64,000 bases of DNA, from NCBI GenBank assembly GCA_021108215.1, contig JAIORK010000002.1:21316-85315 (forward strand). Reading direction: 5' to 3'. Both the position numbers and the translations under genes were made by a program. This stretch comes from a bacterium (GTDB lineage Bacteria; Oederibacteriota; JAAXVQ01; JAUVAV01). The notes under the pieces were generated by a model. It was not told the DNA's origin, did no database searches, and saw only the letters and a list, made by a program, of their open reading frames with translations. Shown here one piece after another: positions 25,390 through 34,608 of this stretch. Each line of letters begins with the position of its first letter. Within the stretch, counting starts at the first letter, position 1.

Positions 25390-26238
25390 ATGCCTCGTTT
25401 TTCTCGAAAATTCACACAAATTTTATATTTGACTTTCTGTCTGGGTTTGATTGCGGGAAGCGACAGCGCTGCCGGTAAGGGCAGTGTGAGCTGCAGTAAC
25501 AGTTTTTTGGCATCACTGGTAGGTGCGTTGCTGGGAGATGAGGTCGATTGTCTATTGATCCTGGGACCGGAAAATAATCCCCGCGAACCGGTTTCGTTGG
25601 ACGATGAGCAGGTGGCGGCGTTGGAACGCTCGACGTTGTTTTATTACCATCCTTTTCAGACCTGGATGGCCCGAGCGATGGATCATTTTGAAAAACAGCA
25701 TGCAAAAAAAAATCCGATGCGCGGGAAAATGAATTTGATTGTTCCGGAAGATTTTTTAAGTGCTGCACGCGAGATGCAGAAGAGTCTTGCGCAGTATTAT
25801 CCGGAGTATACAACCTATATGCAGGAACAGTATGACCAACTGCTTGAAATGGTCAAAGCGACGGAAAATCTGTTGCTGGCCAAATCAAGAAAAAGTAAGC
25901 TCATGGGATTGACCTGTATTTCCGGGAAACGCCAGGCGCATTACTTGAAATGGCTGGGTCTGAAAGTTGTTGCGACGTTTGATGAGACCAAGGCACTAAA
26001 TGCCTTGCATTTAAAAAAAATGAAGAATACGGCTGTGGCGATGGATGTCTGGTTGGTGGTCGGCGATCATCAAAATAGCGGTGTGGAAATGATCGGAAAA
26101 ATTGCTGAAGCCATTGCCGGCGAAACCGTTGTTTTGGACGGGTTTCCTGTGATCGGCATGGATGGGGAACATTACAGCTGGGAAGATCTGATTAAAAACA
26201 ACACCCAGGCATTACTGCAAGCGGTGGAATGGCATTGA
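25390..26238 (+). CDS. ZnuA/TroA-like binding protein with altered metal ligands
   Basis: 282 residues; AAAGGAG lies eight bases before the ATG at 25390. A signal peptide ends about SDSAAG. The ordering resembles metal-binding cluster 9 proteins: N-lobe LLILGPENNPREP and STLFYYHPFQTWM, the linking helix with YPEYTTYMQEQYDQLLEMVK, then the C-lobe ISGKRQAHYLKWLGLKVVAT and the helix starting NSGVEMIGKIAEAIAG. In canonical ZnuA the three His ligands occur in DPHxY, PHxW and SHxAFxYL; here these spots read NPREP, NLIVP and SGKRQAHYL. Metal binding is therefore doubtful. No ABC permease or ATPase is adjacent. Confidence 0.7.
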   Translation: MPRFSRKFTQILYLTFCLGLIAGSDSAAGKGSVSCSNSFLASLVGALLGDEVDCLLILGPENNPREPVSLDDEQVAALERSTLFYYHPFQTWMARAMDHFEKQHAKKNPMRGKMNLIVPEDFLSAAREMQKSLAQYYPEYTTYMQEQYDQLLEMVKATENLLLAKSRKSKLMGLTCISGKRQAHYLKWLGLKVVATFDETKALNALHLKKMKNTAVAMDVWLVVGDHQNSGVEMIGKIAEAIAGETVVLDGFPVIGMDGEHYSWEDLIKNNTQALLQAVEWH

Positions 26239-26241
26239 TTT

Positions 26242-26967
26242 TTACCGGAAACGGAGTATGAAGGGTGGCTGGGTGTCCCCGGCGGGAAACGTGATGCGCT
26301 TACCCGCTGAAGCGGGGATTTCCGTAAGCGTGATTTTACCAGGGATAAATTGTAAAGAGTAATCATCATGGTTTAATCGTACGCCGGGTGCGCCGGACAT
26401 ACCGACGCAAAAAATATTTACCGGCTTGCCGGCGGGAATCCAGAGGATCGGGGGATAAAAGGCGCCTTGATGCCAAACGACAGATGTGCGGTAGGGTGTT
26501 GGGGTTCCCGGCCATTGGGTTGCATGGAGGAAACATTTCATGAGGGTTGGGATTTTAGCATGCCCGGGAGCAGGCTGAGTATCCGGCGTGTGGATTGGCG
26601 CTGCATCAATAAAAAAAATGTGTGTGCCGGTGGTCATTTTTCCGAAAGGAATTGTTTTTTTTCTCCCGGGGAGAATCATAATTTTGCTTGAAGTGTCCGG
26701 CCTGCGGACATGGATTGTATACGACGCCACATTGCAAACCGTAATGGTCAAGGTGCTGTTGCCGGGGAAATAAATTTTGCCTGGGTAAAGGCCGTTGTCG
26801 TCAAATAGGAAGCTTGCGGTCCGGTGGGCCGGCCGGTCCGACGGGAGCTTGGTTGTTTGGGAAATAGATCCGTGCTCCCAATAAGCCTGGAGCGGAAGGG
26901 CATGCAGACAAGAAAACAGCACACCGAAGAAAAATAATTTGAATTGAAAAGTACGAAGAGGTTTCAT
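26242..26967 (-). CDS. Secreted protein with two cupredoxin-like domains
   Basis: 241 residues with a signal peptide (cut near LPLQA). Two similar beta-sandwich units are suggested by YPGKIYFPGNSTLTITVCN ... KKTIPF (about 58-120) and FYPPILWIPAGKPVNIFCVG ... PASAGKRITFPAGD (about 165-238), the EfeO/cupredoxin-1 pattern. A complete Cys-His-Met type 1 copper site is not visible in either. It is convergent with the ZnuA-like gene (3 bases between stop codons) and may serve the same periplasmic process. Confidence 0.6.
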   Translation of the reverse strand: MKPLRTFQFKLFFFGVLFSCLHALPLQAYWEHGSISQTTKLPSDRPAHRTASFLFDDNGLYPGKIYFPGNSTLTITVCNVASYTIHVRRPDTSSKIMILPGRKKTIPFGKMTTGTHIFFIDAAPIHTPDTQPAPGHAKIPTLMKCFLHATQWPGTPTPYRTSVVWHQGAFYPPILWIPAGKPVNIFCVGMSGAPGVRLNHDDYSLQFIPGKITLTEIPASAGKRITFPAGDTQPPFILRFR

Positions 26968-27093
26968 TAAAGAGTATTGTAAACAAAAGACCGATATTTG
27001 TCATTCTGTTTTGAATTGTGGGGTAAAGCGTTTGACAGACTCGAAGGGATTTTGATAGCATCAATCCATGTTAAGGAGCGTGCCGGGTTTATT

Positions 27094-28032
27094 ATGAAAC
27101 TGCAAAGAGTCGTAACTGTTTTAGCACTGTTTGTATTGTTTTTGTTTGGAACGCTGCATGGAATACGTTTTTATTCATCGAAGGCTGTTTTTCCGGTGCG
27201 GGGAGAATATATCAATCTGGACGGGAAAAAGCTGTATACAATTGCCAGAGGCAAAGGTAAGACGGTTTTATTTTTACATGGTTTCCCCTATCATTCAGAA
27301 TCGTTCTCTGCGATTGCCAGTCGGCCATTTGAAGGATATCGTTTTATCACAATGGATTTTCCCGGGGCAGGTCTCTCCGGTAAAAAGTTAAGTGAAGCAC
27401 CCACCCCGGAATCGCTGGCAGTTCTCATCAAGCTTTTTTTGGATCGAATTGGTGTTCAAAAAGTTGATTTGGTAGGACATGATTTTGGCGGGGGTGTTGC
27501 GATTGTAACCGCCGCACTTTTTCCGCAGATGGTGGAGAAGGTTGTTCTGATAGCACCGGATTCATCAGTTGGAACTTCTGCCCGGGTGATGAGTAAAATT
27601 TGGCATTTTCCGATTTTGGGTGAGCTCTGGTCAACCGTGAGGTTGGACCGGCAGTTTATTCGTGATTTGCTTAAACGATCATGGCACGCAGGAGATGCGG
27701 GTTGGCACCAAATTGTGGAGCGGTACGCGCGTATTTTGGGAACCCAAAACGGAAGACAAGGTTTTCTTGCATTGCACCGGAGTCGGATGGATTTTGATTA
27801 TCTTCCATACGAGGAACGGTATGCGACAGAAACGCTTATTCTATGGGGAAGTCATGACCGCGTGCTTCCGGCAACAGCGGGTCAACGTCTTTTGCGAAGC
27901 CTGGGCCGGTCCGAGATGAAGGTTCTTGAAGGGCAAGGGCATTTACCCCAGGAAGAAAATCCTGATGCGGTTTATGAAATGATTAAACTGTTTTTTACGC
28001 AAAAATCGAAAAAAATTGATGATGCCTACTGA
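27094..28032 (+). CDS. Membrane-anchored alpha/beta hydrolase (epoxide hydrolase-like)
   Basis: 312 residues from ATG 27094; residues 4-26 form a signal anchor. Motifs: oxyanion VLFLHGFPYHSESF, DFPGAGLS, nucleophile elbow GHDFGGG with Asp130, acid loop LILWGSHDRVLP, and the catalytic His in EGQGHLPQEENP. An Asp rather than Ser at the elbow is typical of epoxide hydrolases and haloalkane dehalogenases. The SD (AAGGAG) is 16 bases away, so the start is not certain. The stop overlaps the ATG of folE2 (TGATG). Confidence 0.82.
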   Translation: MKLQRVVTVLALFVLFLFGTLHGIRFYSSKAVFPVRGEYINLDGKKLYTIARGKGKTVLFLHGFPYHSESFSAIASRPFEGYRFITMDFPGAGLSGKKLSEAPTPESLAVLIKLFLDRIGVQKVDLVGHDFGGGVAIVTAALFPQMVEKVVLIAPDSSVGTSARVMSKIWHFPILGELWSTVRLDRQFIRDLLKRSWHAGDAGWHQIVERYARILGTQNGRQGFLALHRSRMDFDYLPYEERYATETLILWGSHDRVLPATAGQRLLRSLGRSEMKVLEGQGHLPQEENPDAVYEMIKLFFTQKSKKIDDAY

Positions 28033-28832
28033 TGGAAAAGAGAAAAATCATGCGTGATGTTCAAAGTGAAAAAGATACCCGCAATCTTGAAATTGATAAG
28101 GTCGGTATACGTAATATAAAATATCCGATTTCTGTTTTGGATAAAGCGCACAAAGTTCAACATACGGTTGCCGATATCAATGTATATGTTCATTTGCCGG
28201 AACAGTTTCGTGGAACCCATATGAGCCGGTTCGTCGAGATACTCAATGATTATCAACGGGAAATTAATATTGAGAAAATTGATGAAATTCTTAAGAAAAT
28301 TCGCGAAACCCTGCATTCGGAAGCCGCTTATCTGGAACTGTCTTTCCCCTATTTTATTGAAAAACAGGCACCCGTTTCCAAGGCCGTCAGTCTGATGGAA
28401 TACACCTGCACCATGGTAGCCAGTCAACACCGGAACGGAGACAATGAATTGGCTTTAACCGTACGTGTTCCGGTGACAACCCTATGTCCCTGCTCCAAGG
28501 AGATTAGTAATCGCGGGGCACATAATCAGCGGTCTTTGGTGACGGTTTCCATACGGATGACAACGTTGGTCTGGATTGAAGATTTGATTACATTGGTCGA
28601 GGAATGTGCGGTCTGTGATCTTTTTGCATTGCTCAAGCGGGAAGATGAAAAATATGTCACCGAACGCGCCTACGACAATCCTGCCTTTGTCGAGGATATT
28701 GTCAGAGAAATTGCCGGGCGTCTCCATGCGGATACACGGATTACCTGGTTTACGGTGGAGAGCGAGAATATGGAAAGTATTCACAATCACAATGCTTATG
28801 CGTTTATTGAAGGCAAGCGTACGTCTGCATAG
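28032..28832 (+). CDS. folE2: GTP cyclohydrolase FolE2 (type IB)
   Basis: 266 residues. The FolE2 signature is clear: DKVGIRNIKYPISVLDKA near the N-terminus, VTTLCPCSKEISNRGAHNQR with the metal-binding/catalytic Cys152, EECAVCDLFALLKREDEKYV, and ESIHNHNAYAFIEG at the end. It converts GTP to 7,8-dihydroneopterin triphosphate for folate or queuosine synthesis. The IB type does not depend on zinc as the only cofactor. No other folate or queuosine genes are seen except the downstream Dus tRNA enzyme. Confidence 0.95.
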   Translation: MEKRKIMRDVQSEKDTRNLEIDKVGIRNIKYPISVLDKAHKVQHTVADINVYVHLPEQFRGTHMSRFVEILNDYQREINIEKIDEILKKIRETLHSEAAYLELSFPYFIEKQAPVSKAVSLMEYTCTMVASQHRNGDNELALTVRVPVTTLCPCSKEISNRGAHNQRSLVTVSIRMTTLVWIEDLITLVEECAVCDLFALLKREDEKYVTERAYDNPAFVEDIVREIAGRLHADTRITWFTVESENMESIHNHNAYAFIEGKRTSA

Positions 28833-28917
28833 GGAGGGTATGAGTTTACCATTGCAGCATGTAAATGCTTGCGCTATAATTTTAAGTAACAAATTGCAGT
28901 ATTGAGGAGGGGAATTC

Positions 28918-29538
28918 ATGAGTTGGAGCGGTGGCGATAAAACCAAGGAAATGAAATTTCTGGTGGATTTACAAAGTCACACCTATATCAGTGAAAAAAG
29001 TCATCAGGAAATTATTGACCATGCAGGATTGAATCCGGCAGGCTACGATAATTATCTTAAAGGCTGGGTTAAAAACGATGGCACGATTAAAATCTGGGTT
29101 GAGACGATTGAAGATTTGGTGTTTCGGTACTGGGATCAAATCAAGTTGGGTTTTAAGCTGTTGGTTAAAGAAAATTTGACACAGAAGAAAGCCAAGACTT
29201 ATGCGATTGTAAACCGGGTGGAACGTTTTGCCGGAAAAGTTGAAGATTTTGTTGTCAGCAGAAATAAGAATACCTATTTTGAGGATCAATTGGGTTATGC
29301 AGTTCAGTTTTTCGGTCAACCCAAGGTTTCCAAGGGTAGTTCGGTTATGTTGCTGGTAAATTATAAGGTGGATAAAAATCGTTATGTTTTTGCCGGGACC
29401 AAAGGAAAAGTACTTGTCGGTGCAGGTGCACAAGCGAAAAAACTTCGGGTTAAATGGAGCGGCAGCCATAGTGGCTTGATGAAGACGCGGAGCGGTATTG
29501 AATTATTGACTGATCGCCGGATTCTCTCACCGGTATAG
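28918..29538 (+). CDS. Conserved-looking hypothetical protein
   Basis: 206 residues with a strong SD (GAGGAGGGG) before the ATG. No signal peptide or membrane segment; a balanced, lysine-rich cytoplasmic composition with alternating strands in the second half (SSVMLLVNYKVDKNRYVFAG, KLRVKWSGSHSG). I recognise no family. It lies between folE2 and a metallophosphoesterase-like gene, with 13 bases to the latter, so it probably shares that transcript. Confidence 0.7.
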   Translation: MSWSGGDKTKEMKFLVDLQSHTYISEKSHQEIIDHAGLNPAGYDNYLKGWVKNDGTIKIWVETIEDLVFRYWDQIKLGFKLLVKENLTQKKAKTYAIVNRVERFAGKVEDFVVSRNKNTYFEDQLGYAVQFFGQPKVSKGSSVMLLVNYKVDKNRYVFAGTKGKVLVGAGAQAKKLRVKWSGSHSGLMKTRSGIELLTDRRILSPV

Positions 29539-29551
29539 TTCGGGAGGTTGC

Positions 29552-30316
29552 ATGCAGATTTTACTTCTGTCGGATTTGCGTGGTGAACTGGAAAATCTGC
29601 AAGCACTGGTAAAACAATGTGCGGTTCTTAAGCCGGATGTACTTTGTTTTTGCGGCAATATTGTCCATGGGCGGGCGCGGGTTGATGAATGGGCGAGTGC
29701 GAAGCATACCGGCCGGGTTCCCAACCGGAATAAGACTGATATTTTGGAAGAAGCGCTGGAAGATCTCAGGATTTATCGAAAATTTTGTGCCCTGGTTGAT
29801 TCGTTGGGAATTCCCAGCCTGATTATTCCCGGTAGTTTGGACGCGCCCGAGGAACGTTATTTTATGTTTATGCAGCAGGCCGTTTTCTTATCGGACAATC
29901 TTCTTTTACTCCACGAAAATACGGTTAAATTGGATGAGTATGTCGTGGCCGGGTTTGGCGGGGAATTGACGGAGCATGAAAAAGAGGACTATTTTGTTCT
30001 ACAGTATCCTCGTCAGGAAACTTTATTTGGAACTCGGCGGATGCGCTATATTAATCCGTCGCGCATTCTGATTTTTCATTCAGCACCGATTATTCATGTT
30101 GAAGAAGAAGCCGGGATGCAAAAAGGAAGCCGATTGGTCAATGAGATTGTGACGACAGTAGCGCCTTCGTTTCTTTTTTGCGGTTCGTCCTTTGCAGTTC
30201 CTCAGGTTAATGAATTGGGCAGTACGGTGGTTGTGAATCCCGGTTCATTGGCTGACGGTCATTTTGCGATTGTCCAAACCAAATCACGGGAAGCTGTATT
30301 TCATACACTGGGATAA
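29552..30316 (+). CDS. Metallophosphoesterase-like protein with degenerate metal site
   Basis: 254 residues, GGGAGG six bases before the ATG. The calcineurin-like fold order is recognisable: LLLSDLRGELENLQALV, VLCFCGNIVHG, SLIIPGSLDAPEERYF, RILIFHSAPIIH, FLFCGSSFAVPQ and TVVVNPGSLADGHFAIV. The canonical ligands DxH, GD, GNH and GHxH are replaced by DLR, GN, GSL and GSSF; only the first Asp, the Asp after GSL and one His stay. Catalysis by the normal dinuclear centre is unlikely. It may be a binding or regulatory paralogue. Confidence 0.72.
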   Translation: MQILLLSDLRGELENLQALVKQCAVLKPDVLCFCGNIVHGRARVDEWASAKHTGRVPNRNKTDILEEALEDLRIYRKFCALVDSLGIPSLIIPGSLDAPEERYFMFMQQAVFLSDNLLLLHENTVKLDEYVVAGFGGELTEHEKEDYFVLQYPRQETLFGTRRMRYINPSRILIFHSAPIIHVEEEAGMQKGSRLVNEIVTTVAPSFLFCGSSFAVPQVNELGSTVVVNPGSLADGHFAIVQTKSREAVFHTLG

Positions 30317-30411
30317 AAATCTACAGGCTGAAAAGTGTCCTGCGGATCAATAGTTATTCCAGTCGGGGCTTGTGTCCTGATCTGATGGAATATTTATTTT
30401 CAAAAGAGGGA

Positions 30412-31743
30412 ATGAGACGTTGTATGCAGAATCAAATGGTTGTGCTGATAATTGGAATGGTCCTGCTGTCCGGTTGTGCCGGCGCGCCACCGGTACACGT
30501 GGTGCAGGCCGGCGAGGGTGTTCGGCTGACAAGTGCGTTGTTGGATGCGGCGCAGCTGGAAGTTGACCTGGCATTGGAAAGTTATGACGCCGGCGATTGG
30601 GCAGGCGCAGAGCTGGCCATTGTTCGTGCGGCCCGCGTGCTCTATAGCGCGCAATCACCTCAAAACGGTGACGGCAAACGCTATGCATCTTTAACCTCTC
30701 AAGTAAGCCTGCTTACAGTGCGACTCAACTGGATATTGCACACAAGTTCGGTGGAAATTGATCCTGAAATGTTTACGATGTCAATCCCTTATAACGCCAG
30801 GATAGAGCGTCAGATTGATGTGTATTTAAAACATGGTCGCAAGGGATTTTCCCGTTGGTTACGGCGGTCCGGCCGGTATGTTCTGCGTCTTCGTCAGATG
30901 TTTATTGAGGCGGGCTTGCCCGGGGACCTGGTGTATCTGGCATTGGTGGAATCCGGATTCAATCCCCGCAACCGCTCGCATAAACAAGCAGTGGGCTTGT
31001 TTCAGTTCATACAAAGTACGGCAGAGATGGTGGGTCTGAAAAAAAACTTTTGGGTTGATGAACGGCGTGATCCGGAAAAAGCGGCGCGGGCGGCCATTCA
31101 GCATTTGAAATCACTCTACAGGGAATTTAGTGATTGGGACCTGGCACTGGCCGCTTATAATGCGGGTTCAGGAAGGATCGGTCGTGCCATTAAAGCCCAG
31201 GGTGTACGGGATTATTGGAAACTGGCGCTGCCGCCTGAAACCGAGTCCTATGTTCCGAAATTTTATGCGACCTTGATTATTGCCCAAGAACCGCATCTTT
31301 ATGGATTCAATCCGGAGTATGAAGACGAAGAAAGCTGTGATGAGGTTACGGTTCCCGGGAGTGTTGATTTTAAGATTGTGGCTGAAGCGATCGGGGTTTC
31401 GGTAACCGTGATTGCCGACATGAATACAGAATTAACCAAAGGATGCACCCCGCCCGGGCCGGAAGCGTATGGATTGCGGCTGCCCAAAGGAAGTTTAGAA
31501 TCATTTTCTACCGGGTTTGCGGCTATTTCGGAAGATAGAAAGTATCTTAGTCCGGAAGAGATGGCACGGCGTAAATTTAAAGGGGTCTATTTTGTTTATA
31601 AAATCAAACCGGGTGATTCCCTCTATCTTATTGCTAAAAAGCATCATACTACCATAGCGAAAATCAAACGCTGGAATCCCAGTGTACGGAAAAGCAAATA
31701 TATTCATTCCGGGAAAAAATTGAGGATTTACAGAACCCGCTAG
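30412..31743 (+). CDS. Lipoprotein lytic transglycosylase with LysM domain (MltD-like)
   Basis: 443 residues from ATG 30412 (GAGGG is close before it; ATG 30424 is an alternative). The lipobox VLLSGC marks an outer-membrane lipoprotein. A helical region (40-130) is followed by the SLT domain (about 155-300): LALVESGF with catalytic Glu180, AVGLFQFIQSTAEMVG, and LALAAYNAGSGRIGRAIK. One LysM repeat ends the protein (VYKIKPGDSLYLIAKKHHTT). It cleaves glycan strands to 1,6-anhydro products in the periplasm. The length is normal for MltD with a single LysM. Confidence 0.92.
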   Translation: MRRCMQNQMVVLIIGMVLLSGCAGAPPVHVVQAGEGVRLTSALLDAAQLEVDLALESYDAGDWAGAELAIVRAARVLYSAQSPQNGDGKRYASLTSQVSLLTVRLNWILHTSSVEIDPEMFTMSIPYNARIERQIDVYLKHGRKGFSRWLRRSGRYVLRLRQMFIEAGLPGDLVYLALVESGFNPRNRSHKQAVGLFQFIQSTAEMVGLKKNFWVDERRDPEKAARAAIQHLKSLYREFSDWDLALAAYNAGSGRIGRAIKAQGVRDYWKLALPPETESYVPKFYATLIIAQEPHLYGFNPEYEDEESCDEVTVPGSVDFKIVAEAIGVSVTVIADMNTELTKGCTPPGPEAYGLRLPKGSLESFSTGFAAISEDRKYLSPEEMARRKFKGVYFVYKIKPGDSLYLIAKKHHTTIAKIKRWNPSVRKSKYIHSGKKLRIYRTR

Positions 31744-31894
31744 GAGTCTGAGCATTTAGTTTGTTTTTGGTATTGTTCGTCACCCCGGTGAAAACCGTGG
31801 TTCAGAAAAAGCTTTGAAATTCAGATTCCTGGATACCGGCTTCCGCCGGTATGACGGCAAAATACAAATAATTCGACTAAATGCTCAAGCTCCT
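31742..31894. repeat. Inverted repeat element F enclosing a dispersed repeat
   Basis: Arms of 19 bp at 31742-31760 and 31876-31894 with 2 mismatches start inside the stop codon of the transglycosylase gene. The loop holds a TTCGTCACCCCGGTG...CTGGATACCGGCTTCCGCCGGTATGACG unit related to the repeat at 17471-17595. Confidence 0.75.
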
Positions 31895-31923
31895 AGGATA
31901 TGCCGGGATGAAGGGCGGTTGAA

Positions 31924-33627
31924 ATGAGAACAATACACTGCACATTGGCGCAAACCAATCCAATCATGGGTGATCTTAAGCAGAATGCTTCCAGTATTAT
32001 TGCCCGGCTTGAACAGGCGCGTTGCCAAGGATCCGGTCTGGTGGTTTTTCCTGAAATGGCGCTTTGCGGGTACCCGCCGGAAGATTTGCTGCATCAGCCG
32101 GTATTTTTAGAAGCAACGCGGCATTATTTAGATAGTTTGGCACCCGCGACCCGTCAACTGACAGCGGTTGTGGGATTTGTTGAAAAAGAGAAAGAGAAAA
32201 TTTACAATGCTGCCGCCATTTTTCATGATGGGGAAATTGTTGGCAGCTACCGGAAGGTAGAGCTCCCCAATTACGGCGTTTTTGATGAAAAAAGGTATTT
32301 TTCAGCGGGTCGACACCCCTTGATCCTGGATTATCATGGTATACGAACCATGGTTACGATTTGTGAGGATATATGGATTTTACAAGGTGAGGTCGAAAAA
32401 TTTCTCGTGGAGCAAAAAGCTGATTTGATTTTAAATTTATCTGCGTCACCCTTTCACACCGGGAAAACCCATGAGAGAAGAAGCATGCTGGCGAGTTTGG
32501 CCAAACGGGCGCAAGCCGCCATTGCTTATGTTAATTTGGTGGGTGGGCAGGATGAACTGGTTTTTGACGGCGGCAGCATGTTTTTCGATTCCGGCGGGAC
32601 CTTAAAAGCCAGTGCACCTCAATTTGTGGAAGCCTTGGTATCCGTGACAATGGAAATAGATCCAAAACCGGGGCAGGCAGACCGGTTACCTGCCAAGGTG
32701 AGCGTGTCTGATTCTGAGAACAGCCGGGCCGGCAAGGCGGCCGACAGCTGTGCTCCGGTTTTATCCAGAATTGAGGAAATGACTTCGGCCCTGGTTTTGG
32801 GGACGCGTGATTATGTATTGAAAAACGGATTTAAAAAAGTAGTCTTGGGATTGAGCGGTGGTATTGATTCGGCTTTGACAGCGGCCATTGCTTGTAAGGC
32901 ATTGGGCGCCGAAAATGTGATGGGTGTCACCATGCCTTCTGAGTTTTCTTCGTTTGAAACCAAGAATGATGCCGTGCTGGCAGCAAAACGGTTGGGGATG
33001 CGCTTGCTGACAGTACCGATTCAGCGGATTTTAACGGGCTACCAGCAGGAACTGAAGGAAGTCTTTGGGCCTGGAAAGCCGGGGATTGAGAATGAAAATC
33101 TTCAGGCGAGAATAAGGGGAAATATTTTAATGGCACTCTCGAACCGGTTTGGATGGCTGGTACTGACGACGGGAAATAAAAGTGAGACTGCTGTTGGGTA
33201 TTGTACGCTTTATGGGGATATGGCAGGTGGTTTTGCGGTGATCAAAGATGTGCTGAAAAAAGATGTTTACCAGGTGGCAAAGTTTATGAATGAAACCAGT
33301 CAGGATGATGTAATCCCGCAAAGTACGATTACGCGTGCGCCGACTGCGGAGTTGCGTACCGGCCAAAAAGATGAGGATAGTCTGCCACCCTATGCAATCC
33401 TGGATGAAATCGTACGCGGGTATGTTGAAGAGGATTTGGATGCGGAAACCATGGTGGAAACCGGACTGGATGCAGCCATTGTATTTCAAACCATCCGCAT
33501 GATTGATAAAAGCGAGTACAAGCGGCGCCAGGCTGCACCCGGGGTGAAAATTACGCCAAAAGCATTTGGACGAGATCGACGTATTCCAATCACCAATCGA
33601 TTTGATCCTACTGAACCCTTGTCTTGA
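31924..33627 (+). CDS. nadE: Glutamine-dependent NAD+ synthetase
   Basis: 567 residues, the usual length. The N-terminal carbon-nitrogen hydrolase domain (1-255) has its Glu-Lys-Cys triad in VVFPEMALCGYPPEDL, SYRKVELPNYGVFDEKRYF and TICEDIW. The C-terminal NAD synthase domain (about 275-567) has the ATP-pyrophosphatase loop LGLSGGIDSALTAAIA and LTTGNKSETAVGYCTLYGDM. It amidates nicotinic acid adenine dinucleotide to NAD+ using glutamine. GAAGGGCGG precedes the ATG by a few bases. Monocistronic or followed by the Dus gene 33 bases later. Confidence 0.96.
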   Translation: MRTIHCTLAQTNPIMGDLKQNASSIIARLEQARCQGSGLVVFPEMALCGYPPEDLLHQPVFLEATRHYLDSLAPATRQLTAVVGFVEKEKEKIYNAAAIFHDGEIVGSYRKVELPNYGVFDEKRYFSAGRHPLILDYHGIRTMVTICEDIWILQGEVEKFLVEQKADLILNLSASPFHTGKTHERRSMLASLAKRAQAAIAYVNLVGGQDELVFDGGSMFFDSGGTLKASAPQFVEALVSVTMEIDPKPGQADRLPAKVSVSDSENSRAGKAADSCAPVLSRIEEMTSALVLGTRDYVLKNGFKKVVLGLSGGIDSALTAAIACKALGAENVMGVTMPSEFSSFETKNDAVLAAKRLGMRLLTVPIQRILTGYQQELKEVFGPGKPGIENENLQARIRGNILMALSNRFGWLVLTTGNKSETAVGYCTLYGDMAGGFAVIKDVLKKDVYQVAKFMNETSQDDVIPQSTITRAPTAELRTGQKDEDSLPPYAILDEIVRGYVEEDLDAETMVETGLDAAIVFQTIRMIDKSEYKRRQAAPGVKITPKAFGRDRRIPITNRFDPTEPLS

Positions 33628-33660
33628 TGGGCGATCGCTCTGTCTGTTCAGGTATTCACT

Positions 33661-34608
33661 ATGTTTAAACTAAGAAAAAAAACAGATCAACCTTTACTTC
33701 TGTTGGCACCTATGATGGATTTATCCGGATGGGCATTTCGGGAACTCGTCCGCCGGGCAGGCGGGTGTCATCTTTTTTACTCAGAAATGCTCAATGCCCG
33801 GCGTGTTCCGATAGAAAAGGACAGCGTCCCGCTGTTTCGCGGTTTTGAGAATGAATCCAACCTGATGATTCAATTGTTAGGGAACCAGGCGGATCAACTG
33901 ACGGCATCAATTAGACGACTGGAGCAATCGTTTAATCCTTTGGGGTATGATTTAAACATGGGGTGCTCGCGCACGGCGATTATGCGGCATGGATGGGGCG
34001 CAGCCATGCTTCAGGATTTCAATGCGACCTCCAAAGTGTTGGCTGCCATGCGCAAGCAGACGCTGAAACCCTTCACAGTTAAAATTAGAAATGCATGGTC
34101 AAGCATCAAAGAAGCGGGACTGTTTTTAAAAATGATTGAGGAGCAGGGTATTGATGCTCTGATTGTGCATCCGCGTACACCGGAAAAAATATTTACCCGG
34201 CCTGCCAAGTGGGAATGGATCGCAGAGGTAAAAGCCATGGTAAGTATTCCTGTGATTGGGAATGGTGATATTCTTACTGCGGCAGATGCAAAGAGGATGC
34301 TGGAGCAAACTCAGTGTGACGGCATTATGATTGGCAGGGGTGCGGTTGCAAATCCGGATATTTTTAATCTGATCCATGAAAAAAAGCCTTTTTATTCAAG
34401 TAAAGCCATGATATTTCACGAACTGATTGACCTGATGGGGGAAGAAGTATCTCATCCCAAAAGAAGATCGGAATTAAAGACTTTTTGTGAGTATTTTGCA
34501 GAAGGAATGCCGGTTCCGCACTGGTTTTGGGGTAAAATACAGGGTTTGCGGGATTCAGAGAGTATTATTGAAGTTGCCACCGATTTCCTCATGAAAAATA
34601 ACTTTTAG
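33661..34608 (+). CDS. dus: tRNA-dihydrouridine synthase (Dus family)
   Basis: 315 residues. The flavin TIM-barrel motifs are APMMDLSGWAFRELVRRAGG, LLGNQADQL, the catalytic Cys102 in NMGCSRTAIMRHGWGAAMLQ, KIRNAW, LIVHPRTPEKIF, IPVIGNGDI and DGIMIGRGAVANPDIF. It reduces specific uridines in tRNA. The usual NxGCPxxKV reads NMGCSRTAI and the usual HGRT reads HPRT, so it belongs to a divergent Dus branch whose target position cannot be told. Ends about 340 bases before the tetR-type gene. Confidence 0.9.
   Translation: MFKLRKKTDQPLLLLAPMMDLSGWAFRELVRRAGGCHLFYSEMLNARRVPIEKDSVPLFRGFENESNLMIQLLGNQADQLTASIRRLEQSFNPLGYDLNMGCSRTAIMRHGWGAAMLQDFNATSKVLAAMRKQTLKPFTVKIRNAWSSIKEAGLFLKMIEEQGIDALIVHPRTPEKIFTRPAKWEWIAEVKAMVSIPVIGNGDILTAADAKRMLEQTQCDGIMIGRGAVANPDIFNLIHEKKPFYSSKAMIFHELIDLMGEEVSHPKRRSELKTFCEYFAEGMPVPHWFWGKIQGLRDSESIIEVATDFLMKNNF

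Noticed and set aside
25390..26238. Functional zinc importer component
   Set aside because: The expected His ligands are not at their positions and no ABC partners are encoded nearby.
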